Part shown: positions 1-11,312 of the stretch, one piece after another
How positions within the stretch are numbered: the stretch's first letter is position 1
Layout: every line of letters begins with the position of its first letter
Source of the DNA: Verticillium longisporum
Taxonomy: Eukaryota; Ascomycota; Sordariomycetes; Glomerellales; Plectosphaerellaceae
NCBI GenBank assembly: GCA_019188255.1
Contig: JAETXT010000007.1
Coordinates: 1,798,001 to 1,862,000, forward strand
Length of the DNA stretch: 64,000 nt
Direction: 5' to 3'
Notes under the pieces: generated by a model
Seen by the model: the letters and a program-made list of their open reading frames with translations, nothing else
Database searches by the model: none
What the model was told of the DNA's origin: nothing
Translations under genes and position numbers: made by a program

Positions 1-165
1 GTCAACGACTCCTCGCCCCTACCATCCCCCCCGCGACACAAACGGATACTCCCCCTCCTATCTGCAACCTATCGTGCGTGTCCATCGCCGTCGACCTGAT
101 CAGCCGACACTTCCAATTCCCAACCCTCCGCCACTTTCTTTCCTCGACCCTATCCACCAGATACC

Positions 166-1075
166 ATGGCTTCCCGTGGCGGTCCAGGCGCTCCCGCCGC
201 GCGGGGCTCCAACACTCGCTTTGCGCAGTTCAAGCTTGTTCTCCTGGGTTAGTCACCGCTTGCTCATTTTGGAAATCCGTACATGATCGCTGACACAGTT
301 CGTAGGAGAATCCGCCGTTGGAAAGGTAGCCCGCCCCAGCCTCGGCGGAGATGCATTGTACATGTCGCTGACCTGCCACAGAGCTCCATCGTCTTGCGAT
401 TCGTCAAGGTGAGCACTCCCCTCAAGCGCTGGAGGGATGTACGACGACCAAGCCGCTGACTCGACGTCCAGGACCAATTCGACTCGTATCGGGAATCGAC
501 CATCGGCGCTGCTTTCCTGACGCAAACCATTTCGCTCGACGAGAACACAACAGTCAAGTTTGAGATCTGGGATACCGCCGGCCAGGAACGCTACAAGTCG
601 CTCGCCCCCATGTACTACCGCAACGCCAACTGTGCCGTCGTCGTCTACGACATTACCCAATCCGTATGTTCCCCCCACCCACATGCCAACTGGCGCGGAT
701 GCGAAAGGCCGGCTAACAGGCAGTCAGTCGTCCCTCGACAAGGCAAAGGCCTGGGTCAAGGAGCTGCAGCGTCAAGCGAACGAGAACATCATCATCGCGC
801 TGGCCGGCAACAAGCTGGATTTGGTCACGGAGCAGCCCGACAAGCGCGCCGTCTCCACGGCGGATGCCGAGGCCTACGCCAAGGAAGCCGGTCTGCTCTT
901 CTTTGAGACATCGGCCAAGACGGCCGAGAATGTCCGCGAGCTCTTCACGGCCATCGCGAAGAAGCTGCCGCTGGATCAGGTCGGCCCTAGGCACGCGCGG
1001 CCAGGCCAGCGACAGGGCGTCAGCCTGACCCCCGAAAACCCGAACAACACCATGGGCGGAGGCTGCAGCTGCTAA
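166..1075 (+). CDS. VPS21: Rab5-family small GTPase (Vps21/Ypt51-like)
   Basis: Five exons fit: 166-247, 306-325, 382-408, 472-663, 728-1075 (222 codons plus stop), all with GT/AG borders and consistent phases. The first intron falls inside the P-loop (LLG|ESAVGKSS). The protein has every Rab signature: G1 GESAVGKS, a Rab5-type switch I ([10 protein letters not shown]), G3 WDTAGQE, G4 NKLD, G5 ETSAK, and a C-terminal CSC motif for double geranylgeranylation. By family, it directs membrane tethering and fusion at early endosomes and on the path to the vacuole, cycling between GTP and GDP forms. The start ATG follows an ACC context. The very small exons 2 and 3 (20 and 27 nt) make this gene easy to mispredict. 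The Rab5 assignment rests on the effector loop and the overall sequence; another endosomal Rab is less likely. Confidence 0.92.
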
Positions 1076-2071
1076 GCAACGTGCTGTCATTTTCGACTGA
1101 GGTGGTGACAGGCGACTGCTGTTTGCAGAAGTCCTCCTTGACACGTGCGTGAGGGGCGGTCACGACAGAGAAAGGAGACGTTGGTTCTCTCTCTCTCTTC
1201 CTACCTACACATCACAACGACAGCTTGCTTCTCTTGGCGGGCAAGCCAAGCGAAGCGCCTTTCGGACACCAAACAGGAACACAGCGCAGCCTCGGACGGG
1301 GTTGTGTGGAGGGTGGGGGGAAACATGATGGCGTTTTTTCTTTTTTCTTTTTTTTGCCCCGACATTTTAATACCGACACTGCATTTTGATCTGTGACTTA
1401 GCTTACATTCGCGTCTTTCACGAGGGCCGCCATGGGCTGTCAGTAGCAAGCCATAGCGGCCCGGGCTTGCTATAGGAACGGAGGGGCACACAGAGACACA
1501 ATTCTTCCGGGGGCGAGCACACGCGGTGGGGCCATCGAGGGCCTCCCCGGGGAGAGATGACAGCGGCGCATCCTTAGCATTTGGGGATGTACAGTATGCG
1601 ATAGAGGAAGCTACTCTTAGGCGTAAGACAGATCTTTGACATGGGTTGGTGTGCTGTTGTGCTGGTGATGGATGTCGGCATAGCGTGGAAGTACTGTGAG
1701 AGAACCATTGTGCTGGTCAATTGAGTGCTGGTGATTCCTGTTTGTTTCGATGTACATGTACCACAAGCCACGCAGCAGTGAGGTCATCCCGGTTCCTACC
1801 GTCCGGCAGCAGCAGGAAGCGCGAGCGAGCACTGGCCCGGTCACAGGTCACAGGTCACAGGCCACAGGCCAGTGGACAGCCGCCAGCGGACAGCCGGCGG
1901 CGGCCCAGCACCAGGACCCCAAGCTTGATTAGCCGAACTTCATCCTGAGCTTTTTTGTGCCTGGGCCTGTCGTCAACCTCGCGTGGACCATCACATCACC
2001 TCTTTCTGACCACCCCATCACCCATCACCCTCTACCCTCTACTCCGCCCTTACCGGCCACCACACGCCCCC
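1076..2071. other. Intergenic: Rab5 3' region and MIC60 upstream region
   Basis: I see no gene in this ~1 kb. It holds T-rich tracts near 1335-1355 that could belong to the Rab gene 3' UTR. Around 1843-1873 there is a short imperfect direct repeat of CACAGGTCA/CACAGGCCA type. C-rich tracts run from about 2005 to 2071, just ahead of the MIC60 start; pyrimidine-rich leaders of this kind are common before highly expressed fungal genes. Confidence 0.5.
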
Positions 2072-4168
2072 ATGTTGCGAACATCGATTCGGTCAGCAAG
2101 GGCAATTGGCCGCGCCCCTACTGCGTCTGCAGTCGGCCGCCAATGGCACGTCGCCGCCGTTCGTGCCAGCTCCAGGCACTTTGCCGACAGCAGGAAGCCC
2201 GATCCTGTCTCCCAGCCCGTCAAGCTGCCGACCATTGAGACGAACACAGCCAAGGAGAGCAAGCCTCCCAGACTCGTCGATCCCGAGCCTACTATTCCCG
2301 CCGACAACATTCCCCTGACGCCGCCTCCTCCTCCGCCTGCGACCAAGCCTCTTCCCGACACGGTGACGTCGGCAACCTCAACGACGACGCCGCCGCCTCC
2401 TCCTCCGCCTCGGGCCGCGCCTCCGAAGAAGGGCTTCTTCCGCCGTCTGAGGAACCTTGTGCTGACCCTCGCCGTCCTCGGTGCTCTCGGCTTTGGGGGT
2501 GGTGTCATGTACTCGAGGATCAATGATAACTTCCACGACTTCTTCACCGAATATGTTCCCTTTGGCGAGCAAGCCGTCCTCTACCTCGAGGAGATGGACT
2601 TCCGCAGGCGCTTCCCCAACATCTCCGACAGGATCAGCAGGACCCGTGATACCGGCGCCCAGGTGACCATTCCTGCCCAGAGCGGCGCCTCGTGGAGGGT
2701 CGCCGACAGCGGCCAGCCCACTGGCCGCCAGTCGAGCGCTGTTGAGAAGTCCTCGGACAAGGTCGCCGCCGCGAAGAAGGCCGCGCCTCCTTCGGCTCCC
2801 GCCCCGACCCCCGATCCCAAGCCCGCCCCTGTCGCCGAGAAGCCTGTCGCTGCCGTCGAGGCCCCTGTCGAGGTCAAGGCCGCCCCCGTCGCTTCCAAGC
2901 CCGCCAAGGCCCAGTTGACCGACGAGTTCCGCGCCCCCGAGGTCAACGAGCCCTCGAGGCTGCCGCCCATTGCGCCCATTGACCCCCTCAAGGTCAACGA
3001 CGCCATGGAGCCCCTGGTCCAGGACCTCGTCCACATGCTGAACGACATCATCACCGTCGTCAACGCCGACAAGGCGCAGGGCCGCTACGGTGCCACCATT
3101 GACAAGGCCAAGAGCGAGCTCAACAAGGTCGGCGGCAAGGTCAAGGACGTCCGCGGCGAGGTCGAGAAGAAGGCTGCCGAGGAGATCCGCCAGAGGATCA
3201 ACGACTTTGACGCCGCCGCCGATGCCCTCGTCAAGCGCGTCGAGGCCGCCATGGCTGCCCAGGAGGCCAACTGGCGAGGCGAGTTTGAGGAGGAGATGAA
3301 GCGCGTCAAGAACAGCTACGACGAGCGCGTCAAGGTCCTCCTCGAGCGCGAGAAGCAGCTCGGCCACCAGCGCCTCGAGAACAGCCTCCTCGAGCAGGCC
3401 CTGGCCCTGAAGAAGGAGTTCACGGGCGAGGTCCGCAAGCGCGTCGAGGACGAGCGCGACGGCCGCCTCGGCAAGCTCAACGACCTGTCGGCCGCCGTCG
3501 CCGACCTCGAGCAGCTGACGGTCGGATGGAACGACGTCGTCGACACGAACCAGCGCACGCAGCAGCTGCACGTCGCCGTCGAGGCCGTGCGCGCCAGCCT
3601 CGAGAGCGGCAGCGCCCACCCGCGCCCCTTTGTCCGCGAGCTCGTCGCCCTCAAGGAGATTGCCGCCGACGACGCCGTCGTCAACGCCGCCATCGCCTCC
3701 ATCAACCCCTCGGCCTACCAGCGCGGCCTGTCGACGTCGGCCCAGCTCGTCGACCGCTTCCGCACCGTCGCCGGCGAGGTCCGCAAGGCCTCGCTGCTGC
3801 CCGACGACGCCGGCGTCGCCAGCCACGCCTCGAGCTGGGCCCTCAGCAAGGTCATGTTCAAGAAGCAGGGGCTCGCCACCGGCGACGACGTCGAGAGCAT
3901 CCTCACCCGCACCCAGACCTACCTCGAGGAGGGCGACCTCGACGCCGCCGCCCGCGAGATGAACGGCCTGCAGGGCTGGGCCAAGACGCTGAGCAAGGAC
4001 TGGCTCGGCGAGGTGCGCAAGGTGCTCGAGGTCCAGCAGGCGCTCGACGTGAGTTTTCCTTTTCTATCTCTCTCATCTACTTCGGCCATCACGAATGGGA
4101 ACAAATGCTAACAATCACAACAGGTCATCTCGACCGAGGCGCGGCTGCAGAGCCTGAGGGTCGAGTAA
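2072..4168 (+). CDS. MIC60: MICOS complex subunit Mic60 (mitofilin)
   Basis: Two exons, 2072-4048 and 4124-4168, give 673 codons. Residues 1-35 are basic and hydroxylated and fit a mitochondrial presequence. A proline-rich spacer (two runs of six and seven prolines, about 84-113) precedes a single transmembrane helix at about 128-146 with a GFGGG glycine stretch. A long charged coiled-coil region follows from about 300, and the C terminus is the mitofilin domain. By family, Mic60 anchors cristae junctions in the inner membrane and contacts outer-membrane complexes. The last exon encodes only 14 residues after a 75-bp intron with a GCTAAC branch site near 4107. Without splicing the frame runs on to 4111 and ends wrongly, so simple ORF calling gives a false C terminus. 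An upstream in-frame ATG at 1955 was rejected because it would put a neutral pyrimidine-tract-encoded extension before the presequence. Confidence 0.93.
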
Positions 4169-5172
4169 AAAAAATAAAGGGAGCAGTGGAGACGAGGAGG
4201 AAAGCGCTCAAGTTTCTTATGTTTGGCTGTACATTCGATCCGGCGAGGGCTGGATGCGGCTTTCTAGATGGGCTTGAAGGGAAGGGCCTGTGTAAGACAT
4301 AGCAATAGACTCGATGAACACGGGCTGTTTGGACTGTTTGGTGACTGGCTTATTCCTGGGAGTCTGATGCATATTGGAGCGCCCTGCCGACGTTTTCTGG
4401 TGGCTTCTTATGATGCTGCTCTGTTGGTGAGTCTGTCCTTGTGAGAGCGACGGTATACTGATGTCGAGCAGGAAGCCGCACCAGAGCCTGGTAGGAAGCT
4501 GCACCGCAACCTGAGTAGACTCGAATTTACCTGACATGCTCAGTCCTGCAGGACGGCCTAGCCTTGTGCCATGATGCCTGTCCTGCTGGCATGTGTATGC
4601 CTGATGCATTTGCCTGCATGGCATGCTCAGTCCGCAAGACGCAGTCCGCAAGACGGTCCAGCCTTTCGCCATGACGCCTGTCCTGCTGGCGTGTGTATGC
4701 CTGATGCATTTGCCTGCATGACATGCTTGGCAGAATGGTAACGTTGGCGAGCTACGATACGACGGTTAGCGATGGAGGTGTCAGACGACGCAGCATGGCC
4801 TCGGTCTCGGTGCATGTGGCACCTTGCTGTCGAGGACAACCAACGTAGCATTGCCCTTTCATCGACGTACATCGATCCAATCCAGCCCTCTCTGCCCGCC
4901 TCGTGTCTGCACGCCGACATATCGGAAGGATGGCGATGCCCGTCTGCCAGAGCCTTGTGCGACCCTCCCGCCTTCGACACGCATGTCAGGCTGCGTATCT
5001 GCTTTCTCCTCTTGGCCCCTCCTCTTCTCCTCTTGTTCGTTTTCTGTTGTCCTTGTTCTCTCATTCTTCTCCTCTTTCTGGTGAGAACCACTTGGCAGTT
5101 CACAGTGGACTTATTTCTACGTACCACCAACTCACCATTCAGTGGCTTTTCTTCAAACGACTTCATGACAAC
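4169..5172. other. Intergenic between MIC60 and the NACHT gene
   Basis: No gene is visible. The middle holds a two-copy direct repeat, listed separately. Pyrimidine-rich sequence around 5010-5085 (TTCTCCTC tracts) leads towards the downstream ATG and may be its promoter or leader. Confidence 0.5.
4541..4726 (+). repeat. Two-copy direct repeat, 100-bp period
   Basis: The stretch 4541-4626 recurs at 4641-4726 with an offset of exactly 100 bp. Both copies share blocks such as TCCTGCTGGC, CTGATGCATTTGCCTGCATG and CAGTCC..GCA.GACGG, differing by a few substitutions. Inside the junction the 14-mer CAGTCCGCAAGACG is itself duplicated at 4628-4641 and 4642-4655. No coding potential goes with it. It looks like a local tandem duplication that has begun to diverge. 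Confidence 0.75.
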
Positions 5173-8100
5173 ATGCCTCGCTCCAAGGTGTCCTTACGGA
5201 AGTGGAAGAGCGATAAGTCGAACGACTCGCACCGTTTGGCGTTGCCGTCAGAAGCGGGACCGTCGATGGCAGCCAACGTTCCAGACCTGGGGACGACCCT
5301 CCGTCCGCCTGAATCACCTGAAAGGAGCCGTAGTCGGTCGAGGAGCCCGTTTTCGTCGCTCCGCAGCGCATTTCGATTTCGCAAGGATAAGGGGCCCGCC
5401 GGCATACAGACGACGGATCCTCAGGATGTTTCGACATCTGGAGCTGCTACTCTTTCTCAGTCCAAGGCGGACGCTCAACGTGCTGAGAATAGTGGCCAGG
5501 CCCCTGTAGCCTCCGTCCAGCCTACCGAGATGTCGTCGGCAGATGCGTCAGGAGGAGGGCCTGCAGCCTGCACGCTGCCGACACCCTCAGGCGAGACGAC
5601 TGAGGAGCTGCGGTCTGATGATGCAGCCACTCGTTCTGAGACAAAGACAACTGTCGGGGATATCATGCCCGCTAATGTTGCGCAAGATCCGCCAAGCATC
5701 TGGGGCGAAGTGTACGAAAGCCTTGACCCTGAAGTCCAGCAATGGATCGGGAACATATCCGACACAGGCGACGAAAAACAGGCATCGGAGATTGCAGAGC
5801 TGGTGCGCCAAAAGGAAGACATGTACAAGGGCGCTTCGCCAAGATTGAAGATCAAGGACAGAGAATTCATATGGAGAGACTACGCCAACCGGGTCGTGAC
5901 CTGGGTTACCACTATTGGTAACATCTCGGTCAGCTTCGCACCCGCCCCTGCGGGCCCGGTCTGGTCCGCCCTCAAGGTGCTGCTCAATGCACACGTCTCT
6001 GGGTGTGAAGAGATGACCGCACTTCTTGGCCTGGCTGCTAAATTCCTCGACATCGTCCGGCGAGGGCACGTGTACCGCATATGCTTTGGCCTCGACCAAC
6101 AGCTGGAAAAGGACGAAGACAAGATGGGTCTTCGGAAGACGATTGTCGAAACTTACACACATTCTCTCAAATTACTCTTCATCTCGCATAAACGCTTGGG
6201 AGAAGGGGGTTGCATGCAGCTCCTGCGAGCCCTTGTTGATCCTCACGAAATTGAAAACACCCTCTCTGAATTGGAGAAGCTAGAGGTCAAGCTCGACAGG
6301 GAGGTTCAAGCTTGTGATATTCAGTTGAGCTCCGCTGCGAACCTGCAACAGCAGAGTCTACTCGGCTCGTTGAAACAGCCGTTGCGACGCATCGACGAAG
6401 ACGTGCGCAAGTGCCTCAGAGAGATCGAGGTTTCTCAACAGCAACAGCTGCTCAACAGCATCAGCAACATACGAGTACATGAGCATCATGCAGCAAAGAA
6501 AGATAACAGAACCAAAGGGACATGCGAATGGCTCGTAGAGCACGAAACGTTTCTGGCGTGGGAGAATTCAAGTTGGTCATCAACGCTCTGGCTCAAAGGC
6601 GAGAGTAAGTTGCGCCCCAAATTACATTCGAACCCAGTCTTACTCCAAATGGCATATGGCTGATACTTCCCTTCCCTTCAGTCGGTGTGGGCAAGTCATT
6701 CCTTACTTCCAAGGTTATTGATCGCTACCTTTCGGTAGCTCCGATTAGGGCGGACTCTGAGCACGCCTCCTCTTGTACTGATGAAGGTTTTGCCTTCTTC
6801 TACTGTGATCGATCGATCCCTGAACGCCAAAATTCAACCGACATCCTGCGGAGTCTGGTTGCACAGCTCGCGGGGCCTTCGACGAACAAACCTTCTATCC
6901 ATCCGCAGATAGACAAGCTATGCGGGCACCCAGACGCAAGCCGCCCAGCACTAGGCATCGCCTCATGCAAGGAGATCTTAATAGATCTGATCAACACTTA
7001 CCCTCGATCCACTCTAATATTGGATGCCTTGGACGAATGCCACTGGGAGTCAAGGTTGCACTTGATCGATGCATTCCGCCACCTCGAAACTTCTGCTGAT
7101 AAGCCGGTGAAAATCTTTGTCTCCAGTCGTCCAGGAAAAGGATTTCCAAGGACTGTCAATCCAGGCGACCTCGTTCAAATCAGCACGAAAGACAACAAAA
7201 ACGACATAGCCAGGTACATCGACGAGCAGATGGAAACATGTCTGGCCACTCACGACGTTGTGTGGTCTCCGCAACTTTGCAGCAAGGTCAGGGAAACACT
7301 TCTCGACAAGAGTGGTGGCATGTGCGTATCTCCACCCTGCGGTTGACTTTATTTTCGCGAGAACGACATTCGTTCAAGGCGAAGATGTTTTGAATGTGTG
7401 CTGATGAGCTCGGTCACAGGTTCAAGTGGACTCAGCTGCAGTGGGAGCAACTGCTTCGGTCAAACCATGAGGCGGACGTATTAGGACGACTTGACACTCT
7501 GCCGAACGATCTTTCTGCTGCATATAGCGAGATATATGCCGCCCTCAGCGATTACGACCAGAAGATTCTGCGCCGAGCTGTTGTTTGGACGACATGGTTC
7601 AATGATACTCGGAGCTACATACGAGAAGACATAAAATGGCTTGTATCTCATGCAGTGCGCCTACATCTTGTCACCACGAAAAGCGCCAGCGGGGAGGTAT
7701 TGCGGCTGGGAATAGACCCGGATCCCGTGCCTGTCAAGAGTCTGGATGCAATCTGTCGCCACTTCCTGGTTCGTGATGGGTCCTTCTGGCGAACTTACGG
7801 CTACCCCCATGTGTCAGTCCCTGAATTTTTGGAATGCCATCATGCCGACTGGTTCGACCGAGTTGATGAACATATTGGGGAACTCATGATGTTGGCCCTC
7901 CAAGAGAGCTTGACGCATTGCCAGCTGCCGACCGACCAGTCAATGTGGCATTGGGCTCAGAGCGGGCCTCCTGATGAACACGACATCACGGATGCCCGAC
8001 ATATGATCCAGGACATAGCACGGGATAATTGGCTTTACAATGCGATTCGGGTCAATAGGAGGGGAATCCCAACCCGACAATACACAAAGGTTTTGACTCA

Positions 8101-9220
8101 ATTCCTGGGAGAGGCAAATCCCCAGGCCGTTATTCCTCGGCACATCGACATCCTCAGGCAGCTGGAGCGACTCAGCCACCTTTCTACTCATGCCTTATCT
8201 CAAGCGACACCAATAGCTATGGCTTGTATTGTTGGCTCTGTTGCCTTTCTGAACGAATGGACTCGCAAAGGCGGCACGGCCCGCGATGAACCAGGGCTGC
8301 TTGCAAGAGGGGCCCAAGGGGGCTCGATTGCAGTATGCTCTCGTCTTATTGCTTTGGGTTGCAACCCCAATGAATGTCTAATTGATGTCTCTGGGTATTG
8401 GGGTTCGACACCCCTTGCGACTGGTATTGAGCATGGAAATGTGGAAGTCGTCAAGTTTCTGCTGAAACACGGCGCCGACCCGAACGCACCCAGAGCGAAC
8501 GATAAAGATCCACCCTTGGCAATTGCCATTATTATGTGCGCCGAGCTCATGCCCATACTACTCGATGCGGGCGCAAGCACGGAGTATCTGTTGAATGGGC
8601 GGCCACACTCGGTATTGGAAAATGTGGTGGATCATTCGTGGCGCATCAGGGGAACAGTCTCGAGAAGCATGCTTGAGAGGCTACTTGCAGCCGGAGCGGA
8701 CGTGAACTCTGATCAAGATGCATATGGAAGCGTGCTTGCATACGTTGCCAGTAAGGGATCGCTGGATATCTTGAAGCTCCTTATCGAACACGGTGCTGAT
8801 GTGAACCGGCCTTTGCGGACTGGTTGGTACGGCAGCGTGCTAGCTGCAGCTCTTTTGGGGTTCAACTTCGATATTCAAATTATTGAATGGTTGATTGAAG
8901 AAGCGAAGGCAGATTTCAGCCTGTTAAAAGCAAGCCCGCCCCAGCAGCCGGTCTGGGCATCTTGGTTCGGGTTTTGCCTGCCCAGGTATGGAGATTCTCC
9001 CGTCGTTTCGGAGCTTTTTGCTGCAGATTTCAAAGCTGACCTTGATAGTTTGTCTGTTGAAAACATGGGTGAACGGAAGAAAATCGCAGGCCCCTATAGA
9101 ATTGAAAGGATAGCCGATGCACGACGTGTTCCTCTTCAGATATTGCGGGATGTGGGATATCCAGCGGTAGTGGTTGATCAGGTGGAACGGCTCAGATTAG
9201 CCTACGGAGAGGATAATTAG
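5173..9220 (+). CDS. NOD-like receptor: NACHT NTPase with ankyrin repeats
   Basis: Three exons, 5173-6604, 6682-7321 and 7420-9220, give 1,290 residues with consistent phases. Residues 1-165 are Ser/Arg-rich and disordered. About 170-390 match the N-terminal domain that precedes NACHT in fungal NWD-type receptors (start near PPSIWGEVYESL). The first intron interrupts the Walker A loop, which reads GEIGVGKS at 476-483 after splicing. Walker B is LILDALDECH near 589-598, followed by a VSSRP sensor motif. The C-terminal half has ankyrin repeats with the HGADPN and HGADVN signatures (about 1020-1055 and 1118-1155). By family these proteins act in non-self recognition, heterokaryon incompatibility or immunity-like cell death; the ligand is unknown. 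The start ATG is the first in frame after a long pyrimidine tract. The gene has no stop or frame break, unlike the related relic at 46.3-49.4 kb. Confidence 0.87.
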
Positions 9221-9762
9221 AATGCTAGGATGGGTACATCGAAGACCATAGATCCGATGCATGCGAAGAAAAAAGTGAAACAAAACAGGTGCACGCACCA
9301 GACTTTTGTTTGCTTTGATAGCGAGTTGGATTTCTTCTATTCGACGTCTGCTGAAGCCGCCATGCGGGTCCCGCGCTGTTCATGAATTGCACAGACCTCA
9401 CGGTGATTGCACATATGCCTCACACCTTGGGGATTCATTGAACGTCTCGCTCAGCTTTCAACCCACCAAACACCAGAGCCACTCCCGCCCATACTTCCAT
9501 GACCAGAAGAAACGCTTGGTGCCTGCCAACCCATGACTTTTGCTTCCGACGAATGAAGCTCCTGAAAGCGAAGCTCCATCCTCAGTCAACTCTCACGATA
9601 TACCTCACTCGTCCGTCACTCCACCTCGAGACTCGGTTTCAAGCAACCCGCACAGCTGGTGCTTCACCCATTACAACTTGGGCTCCGTCACCTTCTCAAC
9701 TGGGCTTCCCATCCAAGAACCCTCTGCATCTTAGCCGCGCCCACCACAGAACCACCAGCACC
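9221..9762. other. Intergenic, promoter region of the plus-strand FPGS-like gene
   Basis: No gene is seen. The open frame that continues upstream of 9763 contains in-frame ATGs at 9499 and 9553, but the sequence there is CT- and A-rich and leader-like, and it does not look like FolC-family protein. It probably holds the promoter and 5' UTR. Confidence 0.5.
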
Positions 9763-11262
9763 ATGGCGACCGCACGACCCCGCGACTACGCCTCGGCCCT
9801 CGCGCACCTCAACCTCCTCATCCCCAACCGCTCCATCACCGCCCGCCTCGCCGCCCAGGCCCCCTCCGGCCCCGACCCGAACCTCCTCGCCATCCCCGAG
9901 ATGCTCGACTCCCTCGCCCGCACAGGCCTGACGCCCGCCTCCCTGCGCCCCCTCCGCGTCGTGCACGTCGCCGGCACCAAGGGCAAGGGCTCCGTCAGCG
10001 CCTTCCTGACAGCCGCCCTCACAGCCGACGCGGCGCGCGGCGGCGCCGCCGGCCGCGTCGGCACCTACACGTCGCCGCACCTCGTCACGCCGCGCGAGCG
10101 CATCGCCGTCGCCGGCGCGCCCCTGTCCGAGGCCGCCTTTGCGCGCCACTTCTTCGACGTCTGGGACCGCTTCACGGCGAGCGCGCGCGCCCGCGGCGAG
10201 CCCGACGCCGACGGCCCGGCCTCGAAGCCCTTCTACTTCCGCTTCCTCACCGTCATGGCCCTGCACGTCTTCCTCGGCGAGGGCTGCCGCAGCGTCGTGC
10301 TCGAGGTCGGCATCGGCGGCGCCTACGACGCCACCAACGTCGTGCCCGCCGAGAGCGTCACGGCGGCCGTCGTCACGAGGCTCGGCGTCGATCACGTGGG
10401 CATGCTCGGCGGCACGAGGGAGGCGATTGCGTGGCACAAGGCCGGCATCATGAAGAAGGGGCGCCCGGCCTTCACGCGCCTCGTCGAGGAGCGGCCCTCG
10501 GTCATGGCCGTCCTGCGGGCGAGGGCGGCGGCGCTGGAGTGCAGCGAGCTCGTCGAGGTGAGGGACGCCGACGTCGAGGCCTGGGGCGGCGTCGAGAGCG
10601 GCCTGCGGGGCGCCTTTCAGAGGTATAACCAGGCGCTGGCGGCGCTGGCGGCCGAGGAGCACCTCTGCGCCCTCGAGGGTCGCACGTCGGCGAGGAGGCT
10701 GTCGGGAGTGAGGCCGAGCGTGCTGGAGGCTCTCAAGGGTGCCTCTCTGAGAGGCCGCCACGAGAAGCTGAGCGATGCGGAGCGGGGCATCACCTGGCTC
10801 CTCGACGGTGCGCACACAACTGACAGTCTGGAGGAGACGGCCAAGTGGCTCGCCGCTGAGAGGCAGAAGCAGCCCAAGGCGGGCATCGTGCTGCTGTTCA
10901 ACCAGCAGGAGCGTGAAGCAAGCGAGCTGCTGCTTCACTTCCTGGCGACTTTGCACAAAGAGATGGGCGATGCTGTCGACAAACTATTCAAGGCTGCCGT
11001 CTTTTCGCGAAACGACGCAAAGAGCGACGAGGGAGCTCCCGATGCTGACATGACCGTGCAAGAAAGCTGCCGCGAGGCCTTTGCGTCAGTATATCCAAGT
11101 GTACCAACACATATCACGCAGGACCTCACATCGGCCATTGAGCACATTAGTGGGTTCAGCGCACCAGGCGACGAGACGGAGCAACAGGCGGTGTTGGTGA
11201 CGGGCAGCATGCACCTCGTCGGGGGTGTCATTGGGCTGCTGGAGCCGGAAGGTCTAAAATAA
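9763..11262 (+). CDS. Folylpolyglutamate synthase-family protein, intronless paralogue
   Basis: A single exon of 499 codons. Mur-ligase/FolC signatures are clear: P-loop HVAGTKGKGSV (GTKGKGS at residues 71-77), SPHLVTPRERI, the FFDVWDRF segment, EVGIGGAYDATN, GVDHVGMLGGT, the HKAGIMK loop, and LDGAHTTDSL in the C-terminal domain. By family, such enzymes join L-glutamate to the gamma-carboxyl of folates with ATP, which retains folate in the cell and mitochondria. The lysine in GTKGKGS favours FPGS over dihydrofolate synthase, which usually has GTNGKGS, but this is not decisive. It converges on a second FPGS gene on the other strand with 50 bp between stops. It lacks introns and is strongly GC-rich at third positions in its first two thirds. 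It could be a specialised or secondary-metabolism paralogue. Confidence 0.85.
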   Translation: MATARPRDYASALAHLNLLIPNRSITARLAAQAPSGPDPNLLAIPEMLDSLARTGLTPASLRPLRVVHVAGTKGKGSVSAFLTAALTADAARGGAAGRVGTYTSPHLVTPRERIAVAGAPLSEAAFARHFFDVWDRFTASARARGEPDADGPASKPFYFRFLTVMALHVFLGEGCRSVVLEVGIGGAYDATNVVPAESVTAAVVTRLGVDHVGMLGGTREAIAWHKAGIMKKGRPAFTRLVEERPSVMAVLRARAAALECSELVEVRDADVEAWGGVESGLRGAFQRYNQALAALAAEEHLCALEGRTSARRLSGVRPSVLEALKGASLRGRHEKLSDAERGITWLLDGAHTTDSLEETAKWLAAERQKQPKAGIVLLFNQQEREASELLLHFLATLHKEMGDAVDKLFKAAVFSRNDAKSDEGAPDADMTVQESCREAFASVYPSVPTHITQDLTSAIEHISGFSAPGDETEQQAVLVTGSMHLVGGVIGLLEPEGLK

Positions 11263-11312
11263 ATCTACCACATCCAAGAGAAGATTCACATCACATAAAC
11301 CGGAGGGGAAAA

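Noticed and set aside
2378..3826. 482-codon antisense frame opposite MIC60
   Set aside because: It mirrors the GC-biased third positions of MIC60 and translates to Gly/Leu/Ala/Val-rich text without a domain.
9688..10956. 422-codon antisense frame opposite the plus-strand FPGS gene
   Set aside because: Arg/Gly/Ala-rich shadow of a GC-rich coding strand; the real protein is on the plus strand.
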